Positions 25,582-34,001 of a stretch of DNA of 64,000 nucleotides are shown piece by piece; position 1 is the first letter of the stretch, and each line of letters starts with the position of its first letter. Under the pieces are notes generated by a model, which saw only the letters and a program-made list of their open reading frames with translations, did no database searches and was not told where the DNA came from. The DNA comes from Phytohabitans sp037414955. GTDB taxonomy: Bacteria; Actinomycetota; Actinomycetes; Mycobacteriales; Micromonosporaceae. The translations under genes were made by a program, and so were the position numbers. The stretch spans positions 6,860 through 70,859 of the forward strand of contig JBBEWH010000164.1 in assembly GCA_037414955.1 (NCBI GenBank), read 5' to 3'.

Positions 25582-26179
25582 TCCGCAAGTCTGCCAGCCG
25601 CTCCGGGACGAAGGTGATCTGGTCGAAGGCCACCGTGCAGCCGTCGCCCATGGGCGCCTGGGCGACGAAGCCGACCAGCGGCGCCCCGTCGACGGTCAGT
25701 CCAAAGTGGCGAACAAAATGCCAGTGCGCGCCGTCGGTGCTGGCGTGGAAGGCCCAGTTGGGGCCGAGGCGGGACACCCGCAGCCACAGCGGCGCGCCGG
25801 GCGCCACGGTGAACGCGTTGGCGTCGTCGGACTGGCCGCGGGTCACCACGGAGACCGCCATGACCTCGCCCTGCGGCGAGCGCTCGAAGCACAGCTTCGC
25901 CCACTCCCGGTCGCCGGCCCAGACCAGCAGCGCGCCCGCGTCGAACGTGCCGGCGAAGTCGACCCGGACCCGGGCCGAGAACTGAAACGGCCCGTCGGGC
26001 GGCGTGCCGAGCAGCCGGGCCGCGTTGAGCGTCGGCTCGCTGCCGCCGGGGTCGAAGAACATGTCGGTACGCGCCGGCGCGGTGACCTCGAGCGCGGCCT
26101 CCCCGTCCGTGGTGTATCCGGCTGGCTCGACCTGCCAGGAGAGCGGCATGGGCAGCGCCTTGAGCGAAATCACCGTCAT
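25571..26179 (-). CDS. DUF1349 (concanavalin-like) protein
   Basis: A 202-residue soluble beta-rich protein. TDMFFDPGG near residue 40, AGALLVWAGDREWAKLCFER and VSRLGPNWAFHASTDGAHW match the DUF1349 beta-sandwich fold, related to laminarinase/lectin-like domains. No catalytic pair is evident, so ligand binding is more likely than hydrolysis. ATG 26179 has GTGGGGGG just upstream. Family A copy 9 lies 14 bp upstream of the start. Confidence 0.85.
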   Translation of the reverse strand: MTVISLKALPMPLSWQVEPAGYTTDGEAALEVTAPARTDMFFDPGGSEPTLNAARLLGTPPDGPFQFSARVRVDFAGTFDAGALLVWAGDREWAKLCFERSPQGEVMAVSVVTRGQSDDANAFTVAPGAPLWLRVSRLGPNWAFHASTDGAHWHFVRHFGLTVDGAPLVGFVAQAPMGDGCTVAFDQITFVPERLADLRSGE

Positions 26180-26193
26180 GCCCCCCACCTTCT

Positions 26194-26250
26194 CATGATC
26201 AAGGCGTCCTTCAAGGTCGTTAGAACGACTTGAAGGACGCCTTGATCATG
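26194..26250. repeat. Family A palindrome, copy 9
   Basis: 57 bp, with one extra G in the left arm (TTCAAGGTCGTT). The centre is the canonical CGTTAGAACG. TCT before and AGA after extend the pairing. It lies between two minus-strand genes. Confidence 0.95.
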
Positions 26251-26254
26251 AGAG

Positions 26255-28081
26255 CTAGATCTCGGCGAGGCTGCCCTCGTACATCTTGTCGATCTCGCCG
26301 GCGAAGTTCTGCTCCACCGTCCGGCGCTTGATCTTCATCGACGGCGTCATCTCGCCGTCCTCGATGGTCAGATCGCGGTGCAGGATCGTGAACTTCTTGA
26401 CCGTCTCCCAGCGGTTGAGCTTGCCGTTCAGCTCGTCCACGTAGCCGGCCACCATCGCCCGCGCCGCCGGCGACGTGACGATCTCCTGGTACGACTTGCC
26501 CTCCAGCGGCCCGCCCGCCGCCCAGCCGACGATCGCGTCCGGGTCGAGCGTGATCAGCATCGTGCAGTAGTTGCGCGCCTGCGAGACCACCACGGCCTGG
26601 GACGTGTACGGGCACAGCGCCTTGAACATGCCCTCGATGTGCGACGGCGCGATGTACTTGCCGCCGGACGTCTTGACCAGGTCCTTCTTCCGGTCGGTCA
26701 CGCGCAGGAAGCCGTCCGGGGTCAGCTCACCGATGTCGCCGGTGCGGAAGAAGCCGTCCTCGGTGAACGCCGCGGCCGTCTCCTCGGGCAGGTTGTGGTA
26801 ACCGCGCATCACCGGCGCGCCGCGCAGCAGGATCTCGCCGTCTTCGTCGATCCGGCACTCGAGGTCGCCCAGCGGCGGGCCGCAGGTGCCGATCTTCAGG
26901 TTGTCGAAGCGGTTGACGAAGTTGCCCGCGCTGGACTCGGTGAGGCCGTACCCCTCGCCGACCGGCAGGCTGGCCGCCGCGAAGAACTCCGCGATCGGCA
27001 CCGACAGCGGCGCCGAGCCGGAGACGAGCTTGCGGATCCGGCCGCCCAGCCGGGCCTGGAGCTTGCTGAAGACCAGCTTGTTGGCGACGGCGTACTTCAG
27101 GTTGAGCCCGCCCGGCACCGGCTTGCCGGCCTGTTCCAGCGCGACCTTCTGCTTGCCGACGCGCACCGCCCACGCGAAGATCTTGGCCTTGGCGCCGCCG
27201 CCCTCCTGCGCCGAGGTGACCGCCCGGTTGTAGACCTTCTCGTAGATCCGGGGCGCGCCGCACATCAGGGTCGGCTTCACGATCGCCAGGTTGTCGACCA
27301 GCTTGTCGATCCGGCCGTCCACATAGGTGGGCATGCCGATGTGGATGACGCCGCAGATCAGCGTCTTGCCGAACGAGTGGGACAGCGGCAGCCACAGGTA
27401 CTGCAGGTCGTCCGGCTCCATCAGGCCCGGGCCGGCCTGCGCCACGCCCTCCCAGCACCAGCCGCGGTGCAGCAGCTCGACGCCCTTGGGTCGCCCGGTC
27501 GTGCCGGAGGTGTAGATCAGCGTGGCGAGGTGCTCCGGGCCGATGCCCTCGGTCACCTTCTCCACCAGGTCGGGCTCGGCGGCCAGCCGCTCGGCGCCGC
27601 GCGCCTCCAGGTCGGCCAGCGTGATCTGCGGCGGGGCCGCGGCCGGGTCGGCCGAGCCGTCGATGAGGACGACGTGTGCCAGGGCCGGCAGGTCGGCGCC
27701 GGACAGCTTCGCCGCCTGCTTCTGGTCCTCGGCGATGGCGACCGTCGAGCCGGAGTCGCCGATGATGTAGACGACGTCTTCCGGCTCGGTCGTCGGGTAC
27801 ACCGTGGTGGTCGCGGCGCCCGCGCACATGATGCCGAGGTCGGCGATGACCCACTCGACCCGGGTGTTGGAGATGATGGCCACCCGGTCTTCGGTGTTGA
27901 CGCCGAGGCCGCGCAGGCCGGCGGCGATCGCCTTGGCCCGCTGGCCGATCTGGCCCCAGGTGAGCCACACCGGCCCGGAGTCGTCGGGTGCGGGGTAGCC
28001 GAACGCGTCCCGCTCGGGGGTCGCGGCGACGCGTTTGAGGAACATGTCTGGTATGGACCGGTAGGGAACGTCTAGAGCCAT
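26255..28081 (-). CDS. Long-chain fatty acid-CoA ligase (FadD15-like AMP-forming synthetase)
   Basis: A 608-residue adenylate-forming enzyme that activates fatty acids to acyl-CoA. The P-loop YTSGTTGRPKGV is at 190-201. YGLTESSAGNFVN, FFRTGDIGELTPDGFLRVTD and the C-terminal lysine region KDLVKTSGGKYIAP are in the expected order. It resembles the long-chain FadD15/AMP-synthetase group of actinobacteria. ATG 28081 has a purine-rich AAGGCGG upstream. It is bounded by palindrome copies 9 and 10. Confidence 0.93.
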   Translation of the reverse strand: MALDVPYRSIPDMFLKRVAATPERDAFGYPAPDDSGPVWLTWGQIGQRAKAIAAGLRGLGVNTEDRVAIISNTRVEWVIADLGIMCAGAATTTVYPTTEPEDVVYIIGDSGSTVAIAEDQKQAAKLSGADLPALAHVVLIDGSADPAAAPPQITLADLEARGAERLAAEPDLVEKVTEGIGPEHLATLIYTSGTTGRPKGVELLHRGWCWEGVAQAGPGLMEPDDLQYLWLPLSHSFGKTLICGVIHIGMPTYVDGRIDKLVDNLAIVKPTLMCGAPRIYEKVYNRAVTSAQEGGGAKAKIFAWAVRVGKQKVALEQAGKPVPGGLNLKYAVANKLVFSKLQARLGGRIRKLVSGSAPLSVPIAEFFAAASLPVGEGYGLTESSAGNFVNRFDNLKIGTCGPPLGDLECRIDEDGEILLRGAPVMRGYHNLPEETAAAFTEDGFFRTGDIGELTPDGFLRVTDRKKDLVKTSGGKYIAPSHIEGMFKALCPYTSQAVVVSQARNYCTMLITLDPDAIVGWAAGGPLEGKSYQEIVTSPAARAMVAGYVDELNGKLNRWETVKKFTILHRDLTIEDGEMTPSMKIKRRTVEQNFAGEIDKMYEGSLAEI

Positions 28082-28185
28082 TGCGAGGGCCGCCTTCGAT
28101 AAGCCAGGGTGACCGCCGTCACGTTACTGCGAGGTTACCGCAGGGTAGTGGCCAAAACCCTCCACCGCCAAGAGGGTGCGCCTTT

Positions 28186-28241
28186 CATGATCAGGGCGTC
28201 CCTCAAGTCGTGAGAACTACTTGAGGGACGCCCTGATCATG
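28186..28241. repeat. Family A palindrome, copy 10
   Basis: A 56-bp copy of the AGGG/CCCT variant. Outside the shared core the flanks continue to pair for 7 bp (CGCCTTT before, AAAGGCG after), making a stem of more than 30 bp with mismatches at the centre. It provides the TGA of the GNAT gene. Confidence 0.95.
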
Positions 28242-28683
28242 AAAGGCGGAGTTTCATGCCGACGTGGCTGGTGACGAAACCTAGCCGGGTATAGAAGCGG
28301 TGCGCGTCCGTGCGCGAGTTGTCGCTGGTGAGCTGCACCATCGCGCACCCCCGCGCCCGGGCCTGGTCGATCGCCCACATCATGAACGCGGCGCCGGTGC
28401 CGTGGCCGCGCCGGTCCGCCCGGATCCGGACGGCCTCGACCTGGGCGCGTTCGGCGCCGTGCCGGCTCAGCCCGGGAATGTAGGTGATCTGCATGCAGCC
28501 GACCACCTCGCCGCCGTCCTCGGCGACCACCAGCATGTTGCGCGGGTCAGCGGCGATCTCCGCGAACGCCCGCTCGTACCGCGCGTCCACCACGGCCACG
28601 TCGCGGCCGGCACCGAGCTGGTCGTCGACGAGCAGCTGGAGGATGGCGGGCAGATCGGCGGCGACAGCTTCCCGGAAGATCAC
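28237..28683 (-). CDS. GNAT family N-acetyltransferase
   Basis: A 148-residue single GNAT domain. Motif A, the acetyl-CoA pyrophosphate loop, is VRIRADRRGHGTGAAF; the C-terminal ARGCAMVQLTSD and AHRFYTRLGFV are typical. The acceptor is unknown. GTG 28683 has TACGGT on the minus strand (28690-28695), six nt upstream. The stop TGA (28237-28239) is part of palindrome copy 10, and copy 11 sits 17 bp upstream of the start, so the gene is framed by two palindromes. Confidence 0.9.
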   Translation of the reverse strand: MIFREAVAADLPAILQLLVDDQLGAGRDVAVVDARYERAFAEIAADPRNMLVVAEDGGEVVGCMQITYIPGLSRHGAERAQVEAVRIRADRRGHGTGAAFMMWAIDQARARGCAMVQLTSDNSRTDAHRFYTRLGFVTSHVGMKLRLS

Positions 28684-28699
28684 CCTCCCACCGTAACCC

Positions 28700-28755
28700 C
28701 ATGATCAAGGCGTCCTTCACGTCGCTATAACGACTTGAAGGACGCCTTGATCTTG
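28700..28755. repeat. Family A palindrome, copy 11
   Basis: A 56-bp copy with one outer mismatch (GATCTTG instead of GATCATG). It lies between two minus-strand genes. Confidence 0.94.
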
Positions 28756-28764
28756 AGAAGGGGG

Positions 28765-29379
28765 TCAGGAGAGGAGTCGGGTGCGGAGGGGGGCGGGGGC
28801 GTCGACTTGGACGCGGGCCGCCCGCTGGCGTCCACTGAGGAAGAGCACCAGCTCGCCCGGTGCGCCGACCAGTCGTACCCGCTCGCCGCCGGCACCGACC
28901 GTCGTCTCGCCGTACCCCGGAGCCTGGATGAGCACGGCGGCGCGCACCCGGCGCAGCGCGAGCCGGGCCACCCGCCGCGCCTGCCGCCACAGGGCCTCTT
29001 CGAGGCCGCGCGGCAGCGCGCGCGGCCGCCAGCCGGGCCGGCCCCGGCGGACGTCCTCGTGGTGGATGAAGAATTCCATGGTGTTCGCGGCGGCATCGGT
29101 GAGAGGGTTGCTCACCGGGCTCCACCACGGCGGTCGCCGCACCAGGCCAACCAGTTCCGGGTACGGTTTGGTGGCGAGCGCCAACCGGACGCGCTCGGAG
29201 TGTCTGTGCAGCGGGCCGAGCAGGATGCCGGCCGCGGCGTCCGGGCGGCGCTCCCGCACGACGAGGTGCGCGGCGAGGTCGCGGGCGGTCCAGCCTTCGC
29301 AGAGGGTGGGGGCCTCCGGGCCGACGGTGAGAAACAGGTCGGCCAGCGCCTGGCGTTCGCTCTGTGCGTACGACGGCAT
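28765..29379 (-). CDS. TIGR03085-type metal-binding protein (DinB/maleylpyruvate isomerase-like)
   Basis: A 204-residue protein with the DinB-like four-helix fold. The start YAQSERQALADLFLTVGPEAPTLCEGWTARDLAAHL carries the WTARDLAAHLV motif with the first metal His. EFFIHHEDVRRG provides the His-His pair near residue 105. Related proteins are mycothiol-dependent isomerases or transferases; the substrate is unknown. ATG 29379 has TAGGCT on the minus strand (29386-29391), six nt upstream (leaderless). Confidence 0.85.
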   Translation of the reverse strand: MPSYAQSERQALADLFLTVGPEAPTLCEGWTARDLAAHLVVRERRPDAAAGILLGPLHRHSERVRLALATKPYPELVGLVRRPPWWSPVSNPLTDAAANTMEFFIHHEDVRRGRPGWRPRALPRGLEEALWRQARRVARLALRRVRAAVLIQAPGYGETTVGAGGERVRLVGAPGELVLFLSGRQRAARVQVDAPAPLRTRLLS

Positions 29380-29473
29380 GCCAGCAGCCTACGTGTGACG
29401 GCGGACACAGACGGCGCGTGGCCCACCTAGGTAAGGATGAGAGAGTCTTTAGAGCCTTACGGCGGGGGAGTGT

Positions 29474-31264
29474 GTGAAAGACAAGACAAGCCGCGACGTC
29501 TTGCTGAGAGGTCTGCGTGTCCTGGGTCACGCGGTCCGGGAGGAGCCGCGCGTCTTCACGATCGGCGTCGTCGGCAGCGGGCTGTTCGGCCTGTTGACGG
29601 TGGCCAGCGCGTTCGTCGTCGGTGCCATCGTCGGCCGGGTCGCGGTGCCGGCGCTGGAGGACGGGCGCGCCGACGCCGGCGTGCTGGCCCTGGTGGCGGC
29701 GCTGTTCGTGGCGATGAGCGTGCTCAAGGTGGGTGCCATCTTCGGGCGGCGGCTGGGCGCGGGGTTCATGCAGTTCCGGCTGCAGGCCACCTACCGGCGC
29801 CGGGTGACCCGGCGATACCTGGAGCTGCCGGTCGCCTGGCACCAGCGCAACGCCACCGGCACGCTGCTGTCGAACGCCAACTCCGACGTCGAGGCCACCT
29901 GGTTCCCGATCGCGCCGCTGCCGTTCGCGGTCGGCACGGTGGTGATGCTGCTGGCCGCGTTCGCTTCGCTGTTCGCCACCGACTGGGTGCTCGCGCTGGT
30001 CGGGGTGGCGATCTTCCCGGCGCTGTTCGCGCTCAACGTGGTCTACTCGCGGCGGATGGCGCCGCGCCAGGCCCGCGCGCAGGCGCTGCGCGCGGAGGTC
30101 AGCGCGATCGCGCACGAGAGCTTCGACGGCGCGCTCGTGGTGAAGACGATGGGTCGGGAGGCCGAGGAGACCGACCGGTTCGCGGCGCGGGCCCGGGAGC
30201 TGCGCGACGCGCTGATCTCGGTGGGGCGGCTGCGCGGCGTGTTCGACCCGATGCTGGAGACGCTGCCGAGCCTCGGCACCCTGGGCGTGCTGGTGGTCGG
30301 CGCCTGGCGGCTCAGCCAGGGCGCGGTGACGGTGACCGAGGTCGTCAGCGTCGCGTTCCTGTTCACCGTGCTGGCGTTTCCGGTGCGCGCGATCGGCTGG
30401 GTGCTCGCCGAGCTGCCGCGCAGCGTCGCCGGCTGGGACCGGGTGCAGCGGGTGCTGACCGCGACCGGCGAGATGCCGTATGGCACCACCACTGTGGACG
30501 GTCGCGGCACGCCGGCCGCGCTGCGCTTCGAGGGCGTGACATTCGGGTACGAGGACAGCCCCGTCCTGCACGACGTGTCCTTCACCGTGCCGGCGGGTCG
30601 CACCGTGGCGCTGGTGGGCCCGACCGGTTCCGGCAAGTCGACGATCGCGTCCCTGGCGGCGCGGCTGGTCGACCCGGTGTCCGGGGAGGTGCGGCTCGAC
30701 GGCACCGCGCTGCCGACCCTGCGCGCCGACGCGCTCGCGGCGTCGATCGCGCTCGTGCCGCAGGTGCCGTTCGTGTTCGACGACACGGTGCGGGCCAACG
30801 TCACCCTCGACCGTCCCGGACTGTCCGATGAGGACGCCTGGGCGGCGCTGCGGCTCGCGCAGGCGGACGGCTTCGTGGCCAACCTGCCGGACGGGCTGGA
30901 CACCATGGTGGGCGAGCGCGGCACGTCGCTGTCCGGCGGGCAGCGGCAGCGGCTCACGCTGGCCCGGGCGCTCGCGGGTCGACCCCGGCTGCTGGTGCTC
31001 GACGACGCGACCAGCGCCGTCGACCCGCGGGTGGAGGCGGCGATCCTCGCCGCGCTGCGGGCCGGGGACACGTCCATCCTCGTGGTCGCCTACCGGCGGG
31101 CCACCATCGCGCTCGCCGACGAGGTCGTCTACATCGAACACGGCCGGGTGATCGCGCACGGCACGCACGCGTCGCTGCTGGCGACCGCGCCGGGGTACGC
31201 GAACCTGGTCACGGCCTACGAGCGCGCCGAGAAGGAGCGCGAGTACGAGGAGGTGGCACCGTAA
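29474..31264 (+). CDS. ABC exporter half-transporter with degenerate nucleotide site
   Basis: A 596-residue membrane-ATPase fusion: six transmembrane helices in residues 1-330, then the nucleotide-binding domain with Walker A GPTGSGKST (about 383) and the intact signature LSGGQRQR. Walker B is LLVLDDATSAVD with Asp in place of the catalytic Glu, and the switch His is Tyr (LVVAYRRATIA). This is the usual catalytically weak half of a heterodimeric exporter. The start GTG 29474 follows GGGGGAG. The stop overlaps the next ATG (TAATG), so the two halves are coupled. Confidence 0.93.
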   Translation: MKDKTSRDVLLRGLRVLGHAVREEPRVFTIGVVGSGLFGLLTVASAFVVGAIVGRVAVPALEDGRADAGVLALVAALFVAMSVLKVGAIFGRRLGAGFMQFRLQATYRRRVTRRYLELPVAWHQRNATGTLLSNANSDVEATWFPIAPLPFAVGTVVMLLAAFASLFATDWVLALVGVAIFPALFALNVVYSRRMAPRQARAQALRAEVSAIAHESFDGALVVKTMGREAEETDRFAARARELRDALISVGRLRGVFDPMLETLPSLGTLGVLVVGAWRLSQGAVTVTEVVSVAFLFTVLAFPVRAIGWVLAELPRSVAGWDRVQRVLTATGEMPYGTTTVDGRGTPAALRFEGVTFGYEDSPVLHDVSFTVPAGRTVALVGPTGSGKSTIASLAARLVDPVSGEVRLDGTALPTLRADALAASIALVPQVPFVFDDTVRANVTLDRPGLSDEDAWAALRLAQADGFVANLPDGLDTMVGERGTSLSGGQRQRLTLARALAGRPRLLVLDDATSAVDPRVEAAILAALRAGDTSILVVAYRRATIALADEVVYIEHGRVIAHGTHASLLATAPGYANLVTAYERAEKEREYEEVAP

Positions 31265-33096
31265 TGTCCGCCTGGCACACGTTCCGGCGCGGGCTGTCGC
31301 TGTCCCCGGAGCTCCGCACCGGCCTCGCCGGCACGCTATTCCTCGCGGTCGTGTCGATGGCCGGGCGGGCCGCCGTCCCGGTCGCGATCCAGCAGGGCAT
31401 CGACCGCGGCCTGCGCGCCGAGGGCGGCCCGGACCTCGGCGTGGTCGCCACCGTCGTCGCGATCACCGCCGGCGTGCTGGCGGTGACCACGCTGTGCGGA
31501 TACCTGATGATGCGCCGCCTGTTCACGGTCAGCGAGACCGCGCTCGCCGGCGTGCGGGTGCGCGCCTTCCGCCACGTGCACGACCTGTCGATGCTGCACC
31601 AGCAGTCCGAGCGCCGGGGTTCGCTGGTGTCCCGGGTGACCAGCGACGTCGACCAGATCACCCAGTTCCTCCAGTGGGGCGGCGTGATCCTGCTGATCAG
31701 CATCGGGCAGGTGGCCGTCACCACGATCGTGATGGCGGTGTACTCGTGGCAGCTCACCCTGGTGGTGTTCGGCGCGTTCCTGCCCGCCATGGTGGTGATC
31801 CGGGCGTTCCAGCGGCGGCTCGCCGGGGCGTACGGCGACGTGCGCAAGCGCACCGGCGCGCTGCTCGCGGCCGTCTCGGAGAGCGTGGTCGGCGCGCCGG
31901 TCATCCGGGCGTACGGGGTGTCGGACCGCACCGCCGCCCGGCTCGACGAGGCGATCGACGGCCAGCGCCGCGCCCAGCAGCGGTCGCTGCGGCTCAGCGT
32001 CACCGGCTTCTCCACCGGCGAACTGGCCGCGGGCATCGCGCTCGGCGGCGTGGTGGCGGTCGGCGTGTGGCTGGGTGTCGACGGCGCGCTGACCATCGGC
32101 CAGCTGACCGCGTTCCTGTTCCTGACGACGCTGTTCGTCCAGCCGGTGCAGATCGCCACCGAGGTGCTCAACGAGGCGCAGAACGCGATCGCCGGCTGGC
32201 GGCGGGTCCTCGACGTGCTCGACCTCGAGCCGGACGTGGCCGACCCGGGCGCCGACGGCGTCGACCTGCCGTCCGGCCCGCTCGACGTGCGCTTCGAACG
32301 GGTGTCCTTCGCCTACCCGGCGGGCGCCGGGGCCGGCGCGAGCGGGGCGAGCGCCAGCGAGCCCGACCCCGCGGCGGCGAGCGGAGCGAGCGCCAGCCGG
32401 CCCGGCCCGACCGTGCTGTCCGATGTGGATGTCGAGATCCCGGCGAAGACCCGGGTGGCCGTGGTCGGCGAGACCGGCAGCGGCAAGACCACGTTCGCGA
32501 AGCTGCTGACCCGGCTCATGGACCCGTCGTCGGGCGCCGTGCGGCTGTCGGGTGTGGAACTGCCGCGGGTGCGGTTCGCGTCGCTGCGCGCCCGGGTGGT
32601 CATGGTGCCGCAGGACGGGTTCCTGTTCGACGCGACGGTGGCCGAGAACATCCGGTTCGGCCATCCCGGGCTCAGCGACGACCAGCTCGACCTCGCGCTG
32701 GCGGAGCTGGGGCTCAGCGACTGGGTGGCCGGGCTGACGCACGGTGTGGAGACCCCGGTGGGGGAGCGCGGCGAGGCGCTGAGCGTGGGGGAGCGGCAGC
32801 TGGTGGCGCTGGCGCGGGCATACGTGGCGGACCCCGACCTGCTGGTGCTCGACGAGGCGACCAGCGCCGTCGACCCGGCCACCGAGGTGCGGCTGCAGCG
32901 CACGTTGGACGCGGTCACCCGGGGCCGCACGACGGTGGCGATCGCGCACCGCTTGGCGACCGCCCAGGCGGCGGACGAGGTCATCGTCTTCGACCGCGGC
33001 CGGGTAGTCCAACGCGGCCCCCACCCTGAGCTGGTGGCGGTAGAGGACTCCATTTACGCCCGCTTATACGCGTCCTGGCTGGAGCAAACCCGCTGA
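31264..33096 (+). CDS. ABC exporter half-transporter, canonical ATPase partner
   Basis: A 610-residue partner of the preceding protein. Six transmembrane helices, Walker A GETGSGKTT (about 402), Walker B LLVLDEATSAVD with the catalytic Glu, and switch His in VAIAHRLATA. Its signature is degenerate, LSVGERQ. The two proteins thus form one complete and one degenerate ATP site, as in TM287/288-type exporters. Unusually, 30 residues of Ala/Gly/Ser-rich sequence (AGAGAGASGASAS and a second ASGASAS) are inserted between FAYPAG and the Walker A strand. The substrate is unknown; multidrug or lipid export is likely. Confidence 0.93.
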   Translation: MSAWHTFRRGLSLSPELRTGLAGTLFLAVVSMAGRAAVPVAIQQGIDRGLRAEGGPDLGVVATVVAITAGVLAVTTLCGYLMMRRLFTVSETALAGVRVRAFRHVHDLSMLHQQSERRGSLVSRVTSDVDQITQFLQWGGVILLISIGQVAVTTIVMAVYSWQLTLVVFGAFLPAMVVIRAFQRRLAGAYGDVRKRTGALLAAVSESVVGAPVIRAYGVSDRTAARLDEAIDGQRRAQQRSLRLSVTGFSTGELAAGIALGGVVAVGVWLGVDGALTIGQLTAFLFLTTLFVQPVQIATEVLNEAQNAIAGWRRVLDVLDLEPDVADPGADGVDLPSGPLDVRFERVSFAYPAGAGAGASGASASEPDPAAASGASASRPGPTVLSDVDVEIPAKTRVAVVGETGSGKTTFAKLLTRLMDPSSGAVRLSGVELPRVRFASLRARVVMVPQDGFLFDATVAENIRFGHPGLSDDQLDLALAELGLSDWVAGLTHGVETPVGERGEALSVGERQLVALARAYVADPDLLVLDEATSAVDPATEVRLQRTLDAVTRGRTTVAIAHRLATAQAADEVIVFDRGRVVQRGPHPELVAVEDSIYARLYASWLEQTR

Positions 33097-33108
33097 CCTT
33101 TGCTCGTG

Positions 33109-33164
33109 GATCTTGCAGTTGTCATGCCCAAATGCCCGATATGGCGCCTGACAAGTGCAAGATC
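33109..33164. repeat. Hairpin with GATC-edged arms
   Basis: GATCTTGCAGTTGTCA at 33109-33124 pairs with TGACAAGTGCAAGATC at 33149-33164 with one mismatch. It lies between convergent genes, 12 bp after the ABC stop, and is a plausible bidirectional terminator. Confidence 0.88.
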
Positions 33165-33173
33165 GGCGGGGTG

Positions 33174-33935
33174 CTACGCCTCGCTGCGTGTGCCGCAGCA
33201 GTGGCGGCAGAGCACCGGGTGGAGCAGGCGGGCCAGGTCGGCGCGGTTCTCCACCGGGCGGGGGAACGCCAGGCGGACGCGGTACTGGGCGCTCGCCGGC
33301 CCCACGGTGACCACGAAGCCGTACCGGTCGAGCCGCACCACCCGCGGCGCCGGACCGGCCGGCACGGGGTGACCGCCGCCGGTGAGCTGGCGCTGGATGT
33401 AGTCGCTCATCTCCGGCACGTGGTGCTCGGCGAGGTCGGTGAGCAAATCCCACTCGAGGTGGTGCAGCGGGTCGGGCTCGGCCGCCGCGTACTCCTCCGG
33501 CTCGATGTCGATCATCCCACCGGCCCGCTCCAGCCGCACCTCTTCCGGGTTCATCCGGAACAGCACCTGGCCCTGCCCGACGTCGAGCAGGTCGCTGGTC
33601 GGGTCCTGGTCGGCGAATTCGAGCGCCGCCTGCCGCGCCTCGGCGCCGGCGAGCGGCGCCGCCCAGCCGGAGACCCACACCCGGCCGAGCGCCGGCGCGC
33701 CGGCGACCGGCGGGACGTCCTGCACGTCGAGCACGACCGCCGTGTCGTCCGCGCCGTCCGTGGGGCGTAGCGCCCGCGCGAGATCAGAATCCGCGGGTAC
33801 GAGCAGCAGCACTCGCCCGGCGTGGTCGGCGGCGTGCCGGACCCGGTGCGGGCCAGGGCGGCAGGCGATATGCGCGCTGCCGGCGATCCGGCCGGCGGCC
33901 AGCGTGCGGGCCACCTCGGCGGGGCTGGGCTGCAT
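33174..33935 (-). CDS. DUF2470 domain protein (HugZ-like, iron/haem-linked)
   Basis: A 253-residue protein. The N-terminal half has a split-barrel-like pattern (HVRHAADHAGRVLLL type, RVWVSGWAAPLAG, LFRMNPEEVRLERAGG). The DUF2470 part reads DPLHHLEWDLLTDLAEHHV, and the C-terminal half carries the flavin-reductase-like YGFVVTVGPASAQYRVRLAFPRPV. DUF2470 accompanies haem-degrading and siderophore-linked proteins. The C-terminal HPVLCRHCCGT has three Cys and two His, a possible metal site. The promoter region contains two overlapping iron-box-like sites, which fits an iron-stress role. Confidence 0.8.
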   Translation of the reverse strand: MQPSPAEVARTLAAGRIAGSAHIACRPGPHRVRHAADHAGRVLLLVPADSDLARALRPTDGADDTAVVLDVQDVPPVAGAPALGRVWVSGWAAPLAGAEARQAALEFADQDPTSDLLDVGQGQVLFRMNPEEVRLERAGGMIDIEPEEYAAAEPDPLHHLEWDLLTDLAEHHVPEMSDYIQRQLTGGGHPVPAGPAPRVVRLDRYGFVVTVGPASAQYRVRLAFPRPVENRADLARLLHPVLCRHCCGTRSEA

Positions 33936-33949
33936 GGGTACCTCCGTGC

Positions 33950-33983
33950 TTAGGCTAAGCTTACTAAGGCGAGGCTAACTTAA
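33950..33983. promoter_or_regulatory. Two overlapping DtxR/IdeR-type iron-box-like sites
   Basis: By eye, 33965-33983 matches 15 of 19 positions of the IdeR/DmdR consensus (TTAGGTTAGGCTAACCTAA) and 33950-33968 matches 13. They lie between the divergent DUF2470 and S4 genes and could repress both in iron-replete cells. Confidence 0.6.
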
Positions 33984-34001
33984 CTGATCGGAGGAGTCCA
34001 C

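Noticed and set aside
24214..25617. A 467-codon frame opposite LtrA
   Set aside because: It starts in the GC tandem repeat and is the mirror of a clear multi-helix LtrA protein.
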